Origin: Flavobacteriales bacterium TMED123
GTDB lineage: Bacteria > Bacteroidota > Bacteroidia > Flavobacteriales > BACL11
Length of the DNA stretch: 64,000 bases
Reading direction: 5' to 3'
Assembly: GCA_002170165.1 (NCBI GenBank)
Contig: NHFY01000062.1
Coordinates: 158,722-222,721 of the forward strand
Below are positions 54,496-64,000 of the stretch, piece after piece. The notes below the pieces were generated by a model that ran no database searches, had not been told where the DNA came from, and worked only from the letters and a program-made list of their open reading frames with translations. The position numbers were made by a program, and so were the translations under genes. Numbering within the stretch: the first letter of the stretch is position 1; every line of letters begins with the position of its first letter.

Positions 54496-56136
54496 ATGAA
54501 AAGCACTTTTCTTTTACTACTTCTGAGTTTGATGTGTTCAATTACTCTACAATCACAAGATATAAAAGCTACAGAGGTGAGCGTAACAGAAGGATTCAAG
54601 CCTTCAATTCCTGAAGCAAATAAATTAAATGAGCAAGCTTCTTTTGCAGACACACTAAAAGTGGATAAAAGCCAAACTTATTCAACAGGTCAATTTAACT
54701 TGAAAACTAATTACAAAACACGGCCACTTAAAGCAGCCAAAGTAAAGGATGAGAGTATTGCTAAACTGTACGATAATCAAACTTCTATTGGTTTTGGAGA
54801 TAATTCAAATAAGCACTTTTCATTTTTGCACAATAGCAAGCGTTCTGCAGACTTTAACTATGGTTTTATTTTACAGCATATATCTAATAAATACAAACCA
54901 AAAAATTATCAAGTGAAGAATAGTCAAAATCTTTTTAATTTAGATGCAAAAAAGATTACTTCGTCTCATATTTTTATTGCAAATCTAGAATATGATAGAA
55001 GGACTGCTTCATATTTTAATATATCATCACAAGAAGAAGAGAAATATTTTAGAAATAGATTTGCATTTAGTAAAGTCTCAATGACAGCACTTAATAAGAA
55101 CAGTAGTCAGTCATTAATTAAAAAAGTGAATTTTTTTCTTTCTGATTTTAATGAGATGTCAGAAAATCAAGTGCATTTAAGTGCTGATTTAGAAAAAGAA
55201 ATTAACAGTATACCAATTAATATTGAGATAGAGTTTAACAATTTCCTTAATTACAATAATAAAGATTCAAGATATGAGCCCTTAGATTTGAAAGAACTTC
55301 ATTTTGTGCCACAAGCAAGTTTTGACAAAATCGGCATAAATTTTCAGGCTGGTTTGAATTTTCATTATGATCCTTATAGGGTTGCAGTTTCGCCACTAAT
55401 TAATGTAACTAAGGAGTTGGTTAAAGATATTTTATTGATCTCTGGTGGTGTTCGGCATAATGAAGAAAAGCATACATTAAAGACAGTTTCTGATGTAAAT
55501 CCTTATTTGCATTCTTATGGGTCTAATCAGGCTATTATTAGCAGGGGTGGTTTCTTACAAGAATTAAAAAGTACAGCCGGAGAAGAGCTTTTTTTCTCTA
55601 TGCGTAATAAATTAGGACCAAATGAGGTGTTTGAAGTTAGTATAGCTTATGGGCAGTTTACTGATTTTGCTAATTTTCTTGGCCTTGATAATGGAGATTA
55701 TAATCGATTTGTTATTGATTATGTTGATTTAAAACAGCTTCAAATTAGTTTAGATTATACAAGAGAGTTAAATGATGTAATGTCATTAGATGCACAAGCT
55801 GATTATTTTAATTGGAATAAAGAGGTTTATTATAAGCCTAATTTAATTGCTGATATTAGCTTGTTAATTAATTTGAGAGATAAAATCAAAGTTATACCAT
55901 CAATAAAATATACAGGTTCGAGACTTTCTTATAAGGAGGATAGTTCTATCTCTCAGATTTTAGTAGATGATTTACCATCTCAATTTCATGCTAATTTAAT
56001 GCTGCAATATAGCTATACTAAAATTTTATCAGCATACCTTCAGCTGAGTAATCTAACCAACTCTCAAGAGGCGCTTTTTAAGGGCTATCAGGAAATTGGA
56101 TTTAATGGGGTATTTGGCATCAATTATTCCTTCTAA
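54496..56136 (+). CDS. Outer-membrane beta-barrel protein (TonB-receptor-like)
   Basis: Encodes 546 residues with a signal peptide (KSTFLLLLLSLMCSITLQSQ). The mature part has many amphipathic beta strands and ends in an aromatic-rich strand GVFGINYSF, as expected for Bam-inserted barrels. There is no clear plug domain or TonB box, and the length is short for a true TonB receptor, so transport by TonB is doubtful. The early segment VSVTEGFKPSIPEANKLNEQ is a short unstructured stretch. It is encoded 4 bp after the TPR gene and probably works with it. Confidence 0.8.
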   Translation: MKSTFLLLLLSLMCSITLQSQDIKATEVSVTEGFKPSIPEANKLNEQASFADTLKVDKSQTYSTGQFNLKTNYKTRPLKAAKVKDESIAKLYDNQTSIGFGDNSNKHFSFLHNSKRSADFNYGFILQHISNKYKPKNYQVKNSQNLFNLDAKKITSSHIFIANLEYDRRTASYFNISSQEEEKYFRNRFAFSKVSMTALNKNSSQSLIKKVNFFLSDFNEMSENQVHLSADLEKEINSIPINIEIEFNNFLNYNNKDSRYEPLDLKELHFVPQASFDKIGINFQAGLNFHYDPYRVAVSPLINVTKELVKDILLISGGVRHNEEKHTLKTVSDVNPYLHSYGSNQAIISRGGFLQELKSTAGEELFFSMRNKLGPNEVFEVSIAYGQFTDFANFLGLDNGDYNRFVIDYVDLKQLQISLDYTRELNDVMSLDAQADYFNWNKEVYYKPNLIADISLLINLRDKIKVIPSIKYTGSRLSYKEDSSISQILVDDLPSQFHANLMLQYSYTKILSAYLQLSNLTNSQEALFKGYQEIGFNGVFGINYSF

Positions 56137-56210
56137 AAGTTATCAACTTTTGTTAATAAAATAAGCTATTTTTCTTTCAAGAATTTAGCCTCTAATCGGT
56201 AGTAAAATTG

Positions 56211-56218
56211 TATATTTG
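56211..56218 (+). promoter_or_regulatory. Promoter -7 element (TATATTTG) for gyrB
   Basis: TATATTTG matches TAnnTTTG and ends 37 bp before the gyrB ATG at 56256, within the 119-bp gap after the barrel gene. A good TTG at -33 is lacking, but TTTAG lies at about the right place. Confidence 0.5.
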
Positions 56219-56231
56219 TTTGTTTTTTTAA

Positions 56232-58208
<1,977 letters not shown>

Positions 58209-58251
58209 CAATCGTCATAAAAGTATAATTTCAATACTAAAAACATAAGAA

Positions 58252-59193
58252 ATGAAAGTAACAGTAGTAGGCGCAGGTGCAGTAGGTGCAAGTTGTGCAG
58301 AATATATTGCCATTAAAAATTTTGCATCAGAAGTAGTATTAGTAGACATAAAAGAAAATTTTGCAGAAGGAAAAGCAATGGATTTGATGCAAACTGCATC
58401 ATTAAATAGGTTTGATACTAAGATTACAGGAACAACAGGCGATTATTCAAAAACAGTTGGAAGTAGTGTGGCCGTTATCACTTCAGGAATTCCAAGAAAA
58501 CCTGGGATGACGCGTGAAGAATTAATCGGTATAAATGCAGGAATTGTTAAATCAGTTGCTGAGCAATTAATTGAGCACTCTCCTGATGTTATTTTAATCA
58601 TTGTCAGTAATCCAATGGACACCATGACGTACCTTACGCATAAAACCCTTGGGTTACCTAAAAATAGAATTATAGGAATGGGAGGAGCTTTGGATTCAGC
58701 TCGTTTCAAATATAGATTAGCTGAAGCAATGGATTGCCCAAGTTCAGATGTAGATGGCATGGTAATTGGCGGGCATTCTGATGTGGGGATGGTGCCACTT
58801 ACAAGATTGGCATCAAGAAATTCTGTTAGGGTTTCTGAATTTTTGTCAGAAGAAAAATTAAATGAAGTTTTGGAAGCAACAAAAGTTGGTGGAGCTACTT
58901 TAACTAAGATGTTAGGCACCTCAGCTTGGTACGCTCCAGGAGCTGCAGTATCTTCTTTGGTGCATTCAATTGTTTGCGATCAGCAGAAAATGTTTCCATG
59001 TTCTGCATTTTTAGAAGGAGAATACAATCTTTCTGATTTATGTATTGGCGTTCCAGTATTGCTTGGTGCTAATGGAATTGAAAAGATCGTAGAAATTGAT
59101 TTAGATAATTCTGAGAAAGAGAAATTAGCTAATTCTGCTCAAGGTGTTAGAAAAACAAACGACCTTCTTAGAGAGATTGGAGCACTAGCCTAA
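58252..59193 (+). CDS. mdh: Malate dehydrogenase
   Basis: Encodes 313 residues of the LDH-like MDH family. NAD binding is shown by TVVGAGAVGASCAEYIA and the Asp of VVLVDIKENF. GIPRKPGMTREELIGINAGI contains the substrate-binding Arg residues, VSNPMDTMTYLTHK follows, and the catalytic His is in VIGGHSDVGMVPLTRL. It oxidises malate to oxaloacetate, completing the set of TCA enzymes seen here. It follows gyrB by 43 bp. A hairpin lies just after the stop. Confidence 0.96.
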   Translation: MKVTVVGAGAVGASCAEYIAIKNFASEVVLVDIKENFAEGKAMDLMQTASLNRFDTKITGTTGDYSKTVGSSVAVITSGIPRKPGMTREELIGINAGIVKSVAEQLIEHSPDVILIIVSNPMDTMTYLTHKTLGLPKNRIIGMGGALDSARFKYRLAEAMDCPSSDVDGMVIGGHSDVGMVPLTRLASRNSVRVSEFLSEEKLNEVLEATKVGGATLTKMLGTSAWYAPGAAVSSLVHSIVCDQQKMFPCSAFLEGEYNLSDLCIGVPVLLGANGIEKIVEIDLDNSEKEKLANSAQGVRKTNDLLREIGALA

Positions 59194-59215
59194 ATATTGA
59201 ATAAATAAGATTCTT

Positions 59216-59259
59216 ACAGGATTTTTCATTATAACATCCTGTTCAAATAAGTTTTTTTT
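59216..59259 (+). terminator. Probable terminator after mdh
   Basis: ACAGGAT at 59216-59222 pairs with ATCCTGT at 59236-59242, a perfect seven-base stem with a 13-base loop, followed within 9 bases by a run of eight T at 59252-59259. The offset T-run makes it a moderate rather than strong terminator. The same T-rich stretch leads into a TATTTTTG element for the next operon. Confidence 0.5.
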
Positions 59260-59266
59260 ATTTTTG
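59259..59266 (+). promoter_or_regulatory. Promoter -7 element (TATTTTTG) for the MbnP-MbnH pair
   Basis: TATTTTTG matches TAnnTTTG and ends 25 bp before the ATG at 59292. There is no good TTG at 19-21 bp upstream, where the terminator stem lies. No metal-responsive operator could be recognised. Confidence 0.4.
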
Positions 59267-59291
59267 TCTTATATACTAAAAACTGAAAAAA

Positions 59292-60092
59292 ATGAAGAAG
59301 CTACTTTTTTTGAGTTCTCTGTTTCTTTTTCTTGGATGCAGTAAAGACTCGAATGGCCCTCAAACTACTATCCTGTCTGTTGATTTTACCCATACTGTTT
59401 CTGGAAGTGACCTTATAATGTATCCTTTTGGCTCTTTAATTGGAGAGGACTGTATTGAAGGTCATCTTTGTTGTGTTAGTGGGTTGAATTATACAAATGC
59501 TGCTGGAGATAATTATAATATTGAAAGATTATGGTATTTAATCACTGACATCTACTTACATTCATCAGATGGAAGCAGTAAGCTCTTAAAAGAAGTTCAC
59601 TTTATTGATGCCAATGATCGTTCTACTTTTAGTATTGATGCTGGTGAGTTAGATAATGGAATTTATTCAAAAATAACTTTTACTATGGGACTAGACTCCA
59701 ATTTAAATATAGATAACAAATATGTAAATCAAAGCTGGCATGATGATATGTTTTGGCCAAATACTCCAATGATGGGAGCTGGAGGATATCATTACATGAA
59801 GCTTGAAGGGTCTTTTGACACAGTAGCAACCAAATATAATGCACATACAGGCCCAACTATGGCTATGGATATGTCTTTTGATAAAGAATTTGATATTTTT
59901 TTAAATGTTGATGATGATTTAGGTGATGTCAATTTATCTGTAAACATGGAAATTAATAATTGGTTTCAAAATCCGAACACAATATCTTTTCATGACTTTC
60001 CAAATGGCATGATGGGTAGTATGAATATGCAGCATAAGTTTGAAGCTAATGGAGAGGCAGACGTGTTTTCAATTACAACAATAAATCGGTGA
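59292..60092 (+). CDS. MbnP-like lipoprotein
   Basis: Encodes 266 residues. The lipobox is FLFLGCS, with lipidated Cys16. The body fits the MbnP family: beta-sandwich segments LNYTNAAGDNYNIERLWYLI and TDIYLHSSDG, then VHFIDANDRSTFSIDAGELD, YSKITFTMGLDSNLN and the family-typical DDMFWPNTPMMGAGGYHYMK followed by LEG. Trp155 (MFWP) and Trp224 (INNWF) are candidate conserved tryptophans; in characterised MbnP a Trp is oxidised to kynurenine by MbnH and helps to bind copper. An unusual CIEGHLCC cluster (Cys54, Cys60, Cys61) and a Met/His-rich end (HDFPNGMMGSMNMQH) may also bind metal. Overlaps the peroxidase gene by 4 bp. Confidence 0.8.
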   Translation: MKKLLFLSSLFLFLGCSKDSNGPQTTILSVDFTHTVSGSDLIMYPFGSLIGEDCIEGHLCCVSGLNYTNAAGDNYNIERLWYLITDIYLHSSDGSSKLLKEVHFIDANDRSTFSIDAGELDNGIYSKITFTMGLDSNLNIDNKYVNQSWHDDMFWPNTPMMGAGGYHYMKLEGSFDTVATKYNAHTGPTMAMDMSFDKEFDIFLNVDDDLGDVNLSVNMEINNWFQNPNTISFHDFPNGMMGSMNMQHKFEANGEADVFSITTINR

Positions 60093-61213
60093 TTAAACTT
60101 AATAAGGTATTGTATGCCTTATGTTGTTTAATTTTTTTGCTTTCATGCAAAAAGGACTTCCTTATTATACAAGGTTGTACAGATAAAAGTGCTTTAAATT
60201 ATAATAGCTCTGCAACTTATGAAGATGGAAGTTGTGATTACGATACGTTAATCCCATATCAAACCACTCCTTACATGATTATTATTCCAGAAGGATTTCC
60301 AGATATGGATATCCCCGAAAATAATCCTATGACAGTAGAAGGTGTTGAGCTTGGTAAAAAGCTTTTTCATGATCCTATTCTAAGTGGAGATGGGACACTA
60401 AGTTGTGCATCTTGCCATATGCAATCCTCATCATTTTCTGACCCAAATCGATTTAGTACTGGAATTAACGGTATACAAGGATCAAGGAATGCTAGTGCGA
60501 TAATTAACTTAGGATGGACTAATAGTTTTAATTGGGACGGAAGTGCTTCTACATTAGAAGAGCAAGGTTTTGAGCCAGTTATTAATCCAATTGAAATGAA
60601 TAATACTTGGCCAAATGTTGAGAACGTATTAAATGCAGATACAAATTATAAGGAACTTTTTCGCAGAGCTTTCAATACTCAGAAAATAGACTCTACACAT
60701 GTAGTGATGGCGATTGCACAATTTGAACGCACTTTGATTTCTGTAAATTCTAGATATGATAAGTATTTAAGACAAGAGTTGCAATTAACACCTTCCGAAT
60801 TGAATGGATATGTTATTTTTAATTCAGAACAAGGTGATTGTTTCCACTGTCATGGTACAAATAAGCTAATGGATAATTCATTTCATAATAATGCATTAGA
60901 TTTAGAGCCATTTTTGGATAATGGTTTGGGACAAGTTACAGGCCTAGCTTCCGATTATGGAAAATTCAAAACACCAACACTCAGAAATATTGAGTTTTCC
61001 GCACCCTATATGCATGACGGTAGATTTGCTACTTTGGAGGAAGTTGTAGAACACTACAATAGTGGCGGGGAATACTCCTCCACTGTGGATCCTTTGATGA
61101 AAAAATTGGGAGTAGGATTGCAACTCACCAATCAGCAAAAGGAAGATTTAATTGCTTTCCTGAAAGCATTATCAGATACTGATTTTATCAATAACCCTGA
61201 TTTTACTCCTTAA
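60089..61213 (+). CDS. Di-haem cytochrome c peroxidase family protein (MbnH-like)
   Basis: Encodes 374 residues from GTG in a GTGA overlap with the MbnP-like gene. The signal is a lipobox (FLLSC, Cys20). Residues 29-49 form one GCTDKSALNY...EDGSC module. Two haem c sites follow: CASCH at 106-110 and CFHCH at 251-255, in the order of bacterial CcP/MauG/MbnH proteins. VELGKKLFHDPILSGDGTLS and KTPTLRNIEFSAPYMHDGRF (with Met308 as a likely axial ligand) are typical. Pairing with an MbnP-like partner suggests MbnH-type protein oxidation rather than simple H2O2 removal; this is inferred. The stop overlaps the convergent gene by 11 bp. Confidence 0.88.
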   Translation: MIKLNKVLYALCCLIFLLSCKKDFLIIQGCTDKSALNYNSSATYEDGSCDYDTLIPYQTTPYMIIIPEGFPDMDIPENNPMTVEGVELGKKLFHDPILSGDGTLSCASCHMQSSSFSDPNRFSTGINGIQGSRNASAIINLGWTNSFNWDGSASTLEEQGFEPVINPIEMNNTWPNVENVLNADTNYKELFRRAFNTQKIDSTHVVMAIAQFERTLISVNSRYDKYLRQELQLTPSELNGYVIFNSEQGDCFHCHGTNKLMDNSFHNNALDLEPFLDNGLGQVTGLASDYGKFKTPTLRNIEFSAPYMHDGRFATLEEVVEHYNSGGEYSSTVDPLMKKLGVGLQLTNQQKEDLIAFLKALSDTDFINNPDFTP

Positions 61214-63395
61214 TAAATTTAGCTGTACGATTTCCTAATTTAACAAAGTAAATGCCGGCCGCTAGTCTGCTGATGTTTAACTCATGAGTTATTGTCTTTT
61301 TTTCTTCTGAAAAAAGCGTTTTACCTAAGATGTTTTGAATTTGGATATTAGTATTTATATCCGCTTGTACATATAGCTTCTTTTGAGTTGGATTTGGATA
61401 AATTAAAAGCGCCTCTTTTACGGTTATATCATCTAGCTTTGTAGTTATACTATCTCCACTAAAAAAACTCAAACCTCCACAATAGTTGCCAACTACCATA
61501 TCAGGAATCTGATCATTATTTACATCTTTTATACTTAATGCAGTTTTACCTCCTTCCATTATATTTTGCTCTTGATTGCTTACCAAGTTAAAACTACCTG
61601 ATAAGTTACCATCAATATCATTGTAGTGATAAATGGCACCAGTATAAGAGCCGACATATAAATGATAGACGCTATCAATATCTACCATATGTGGTGTGCT
61701 AAAACCAGAAGAAATAGTAGCAGAATCTACATCAATCCCACCAAAATTAGTGATGATTGAATCAAAAACTGCTGTTGTGCTTGTGCCATTGTTTGGGAAA
61801 TAACTGAGTTGTCCTGTTTTGTTACCTACCAGCAAATCATTTAGTCCATCTCTATTTACATCAATAATTTGAGGTGCAGAAAAATAGCCAACATCTATTT
61901 TCTCATAATCTGCTACTGCAAGGGTAAATGAGGATACAGCTCCTGCATCATTGGTAAAATAATGCAATTTTCCATCAGCATCACCTACAATCAAATCTTT
62001 AAAGCCATCTCCATTCAAATCACCAAATGCTGGGTAGATATTAAGTGCAGGAATGTTCAAAATAATATTCAAATTAAGTGCTGATATTCCAGCAAAATCT
62101 CTTGTTATCAAATCATAAACTGGCTGTGTAATGCTGCCAATATTTTCAAAAAGTGCAAGTCCAGAAACATCATTGCCACTTACATCATGATAGCCATAAT
62201 TCCCAACTACAATATCCATCAGGCTATCATTGTTATAATCGAAAAAAACAGGGTAAGCCCCCTCTCCCAAATCTATCATATCTTCTTGCAAGAATGCTTT
62301 ACTTACAAAATTAAAATCAGGAAGTGTATTGGTGCCGCTATTGGAAAACAGCCACATGCTTTTAAAATTTTCAGCATTAGCTTGGCTGTTGGTTGCCACT
62401 AGCAAATCCTTTTTTCCATCATGGGTCAAATCCAAATAAAAGGAGGCTGGAAACAAATGTAAATCAGTTGCTAGTGTATTATTGTTGTTTGCAGGAAAGG
62501 TGCTATCAACAGCACTCATATTTGCATACATGCTATCACCACCATTTATTAGTAGATTCAAATTGGTATAACTGATATCTCCTAATATTATATCTTTATC
62601 ATTATCATCATCAATATCGATTGCAAGCAGAGTTGATCCCGCATGTTTTTGCTTGCTGTAGGATGTATAGGGTATAAAAGGAGGGGAACAACTATCAGGA
62701 TGACAAGTTGTGCAATTGATTAAATAGCTATTCAATCCTTCAAAGAAATTTCCCCAACAGCTTTCCTCCTTTCTATAAGCTATAGTATCACAACTTCCAG
62801 TTAATTCTATGGCCATATTTCTATGTAACTCCACAAAACCTCCAATAATTGAAAAGGTAAGTATATCTAAATCCCCATCATTATCTATATCAGTAATTGC
62901 CGGTATGTCAGCACCACTTACATAAAGATTTAAGTTTGAACTTCCATAATCTGACATAATTAGTGGGGTTATCATACTAAAGGAAAGAGAGCTGGTTGAC
63001 GTGTTCTTTAATACCGAAATTCCAGCAGAAGAATAGGTAAAAATATCCTCTTTTCCATCACAGTTATAATCGGCAAAAATTAACCAATCGTGCAAATCGT
63101 TTGAAAAAGCGGAGCGATATTCTGGAGCAAATACATATTTCCCATTTATGTTTAGAAATGGCGTAAGTTTATTTCCTGTCCTATCAAAAATAACAAGGTC
63201 TTTTACGCCATCAAGGTTAATATCAATTTCAGACGGTTGTGCAGCATTAATACCGCCAGCCCAAGCATAATTGAAATGTATACCATTTTCCATTGCAGCA
63301 ATAGAAGTGTCTCTATTAAAATTGATTTGAGCAAAAGTTGAGCAAAACAGAAAAATTGTAATTAAAAAAATGAGGGTTTTTTTCATTTCATTCAA
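61203..63395 (-). CDS. FG-GAP/VCBS-repeat secreted protein with T9SS sorting domain
   Basis: Encodes 730 residues (727 from the ATG at 63386). The signal peptide is KKTLIFLITIFLFCSTFAQ. At least seven FG-GAP/VCBS calcium-binding repeats are visible, for example DIDNDGDLDILTFS, DYNNDSLMDIVVGN, DLNGDGFKDLIVGDADG and DVNRDGLNDLLVGNKTG, giving an integrin-like beta-propeller. The C terminus is a type A T9SS sorting domain (LLIYPNPTQKKLYVQADI, then ISRLAAGIYFVKLGN). It should be exported by SecYEG and then by the type IX system to the surface. Ligand unknown. Confidence 0.92.
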   Translation of the reverse strand: MNEMKKTLIFLITIFLFCSTFAQINFNRDTSIAAMENGIHFNYAWAGGINAAQPSEIDINLDGVKDLVIFDRTGNKLTPFLNINGKYVFAPEYRSAFSNDLHDWLIFADYNCDGKEDIFTYSSAGISVLKNTSTSSLSFSMITPLIMSDYGSSNLNLYVSGADIPAITDIDNDGDLDILTFSIIGGFVELHRNMAIELTGSCDTIAYRKEESCWGNFFEGLNSYLINCTTCHPDSCSPPFIPYTSYSKQKHAGSTLLAIDIDDDNDKDIILGDISYTNLNLLINGGDSMYANMSAVDSTFPANNNNTLATDLHLFPASFYLDLTHDGKKDLLVATNSQANAENFKSMWLFSNSGTNTLPDFNFVSKAFLQEDMIDLGEGAYPVFFDYNNDSLMDIVVGNYGYHDVSGNDVSGLALFENIGSITQPVYDLITRDFAGISALNLNIILNIPALNIYPAFGDLNGDGFKDLIVGDADGKLHYFTNDAGAVSSFTLAVADYEKIDVGYFSAPQIIDVNRDGLNDLLVGNKTGQLSYFPNNGTSTTAVFDSIITNFGGIDVDSATISSGFSTPHMVDIDSVYHLYVGSYTGAIYHYNDIDGNLSGSFNLVSNQEQNIMEGGKTALSIKDVNNDQIPDMVVGNYCGGLSFFSGDSITTKLDDITVKEALLIYPNPTQKKLYVQADINTNIQIQNILGKTLFSEEKKTITHELNISRLAAGIYFVKLGNRTAKFIKE

Positions 63396-63483
63396 AATAA
63401 TGAATACAAAGAAAGCGAAAAAATAGCAATCTTATCTCAAAAAACTTCATATTTAATACTCAAATAAATGCCCTGATATTTTA

Positions 63484-63514
63484 TTGTGTATGTAAGAATG
63501 AAATTCTATATTTG
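63484..63514 (+). promoter_or_regulatory. Bacteroidetes-type promoter of secD(F)
   Basis: TTG at 63484-63486 is followed after 20 bp by TATATTTG at 63507-63514, a full match to the TTG / TAnnTTTG consensus with normal spacing. It lies 38 bp before the secD ATG in the 157-bp divergent region with the FG-GAP gene. Confidence 0.75.
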
Positions 63515-63552
63515 CCGTTCGAATTTTTTAGCTAAAATAAAATTAAGAAATA

Positions 63553-64000
63553 ATGCAAAATAGAAACGCAATTAAAGTATTCGCTTTGCTATTCACTATC
63601 GTTTGCTTATATCAACTATCCTTTACTTGGGTGGCTGATGCTGTCCAACAAGATGCAGTTGAATATGCTAATACTTATGTTGAAAGCAATAAAGAAGAAC
63701 TGATCTCAACATTATCAGAAAGCTCCAATGACAGTTTAATAGACACTACCATTGTAAATGAATATCTTAACGCCGAAGCTTACAAAAAAGAGAAATATTA
63801 TCTAGATTCAATAAGCAGTGAAAAGGTTTATGATATTTGGGTGAAAGACTATACCTACAAAGAATGTCAGGAGAGAGAAATCAACTTAGGGCTTGACCTT
63901 AAGGGCGGAATGAATGTGACTTTGGAAGTTTCAGTTGTAGATGTGATTAGAGCCTTGGCAAATAATACAAATGATGAGAACTTCAATATTGCAATTGCAA
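63553..64000 (+). CDS. secD: Protein translocase subunit SecD (or SecDF fusion), N-terminal part
   Basis: The frame runs from the ATG at 63553 past the end of the window (149 codons visible). It begins QNRNAIKVFALLFTIVCLYQ, a first TM segment, followed by a long periplasmic stretch and then the SecD signature LGLDLKGGMNVTLEVSVVDV. SecD drives the last steps of Sec export with the proton-motive force. In Bacteroidetes SecD and SecF are often fused; the fusion cannot be checked here. Confidence 0.93.
   Translation, partial: MQNRNAIKVFALLFTIVCLYQLSFTWVADAVQQDAVEYANTYVESNKEELISTLSESSNDSLIDTTIVNEYLNAEAYKKEKYYLDSISSEKVYDIWVKDYTYKECQEREINLGLDLKGGMNVTLEVSVVDVIRALANNTNDENFNIAIA

Overview
The window is an AT-rich, gene-dense chromosomal segment of a Bacteroidetes bacterium, most likely a marine-type member of the Flavobacteriales. 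The evidence is as follows: a ribosomal cluster without adk; a C-minus L36; a DnaX without the zinc module; Bacteroidetes-type promoters (TTG, then TAnnTTTG after 19-21 bp); a T9SS C-terminal sorting domain; DUF5606, DUF5777 and DUF6438 proteins; and a CarboxypepD_reg-type TonB receptor. Genes are very tightly packed: many start/stop overlaps (ATGA, GTGA, TAATG), several convergent overlaps and no intergenic gap above 300 bp. I see no rRNA, tRNA, IS element, prophage, CRISPR array or classical defence island.

Layout. 1-6570: end of the spc/alpha ribosomal operon (rpsE', rpmD, rplO, secY, map, infA, rpmJ, rpsM, rpsK, rpsD, rpoA, rplQ), closed by a strong terminator. 6589-10290: carA-eno-gltA, also with a terminator. 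10344-15657: a UbiD-type decarboxylase, a DEAD-box helicase, and a marR / acyl-CoA synthetase divergon with a palindromic operator. Behind marR lies the collapsed remnant of a beta-oxidation operon. 15727-18742 (minus): DUF5606, M3 peptidase, ion channel. 18839-23568 (plus): six-gene operon with an MFS transporter, cytochrome c lipoprotein, YceI, DUF5777 barrel, L-2-hydroxyglutarate oxidase and an unknown protein. 23565-33990: purB, DUF456, mqnA, pyrG-yidC-DUF6438, holA-TonB receptor and a lone HsdR_N-type nuclease domain. 34257-39002: aconitase, an orphan ABC permease, and rpsF-rpsR-rplI. 39148-46026: dnaX, an M16 peptidase, monomeric isocitrate dehydrogenase. 46066-51265: RecD-like helicase, murB, two glycosyltransferases, ftsE and a small protein. 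51405-59193: TPR protein with outer-membrane barrel, gyrB, mdh. 59292-61213: an MbnP-like lipoprotein with a di-haem MbnH/CcP-like peroxidase. 61203-63395: FG-GAP protein with T9SS signal. 63553-end: start of secD(F).

Taken together, the segment encodes core translation, protein export (SecY, YidC, SecD), DNA replication (DnaX, HolA, GyrB) and four TCA-cycle enzymes (citrate synthase, aconitase, monomeric IDH, malate dehydrogenase). It also indicates menaquinone synthesis by the futalosine route (MqnA, plus a UbiD family decarboxylase). The most striking observation is the scar at 13291-13499. There the first 27 codons of a fadB-like gene are joined directly to the last ~42 codons of a fadE-like acyl-CoA dehydrogenase, now frameshifted, while the regulator and the divergent acyl-CoA synthetase remain intact.
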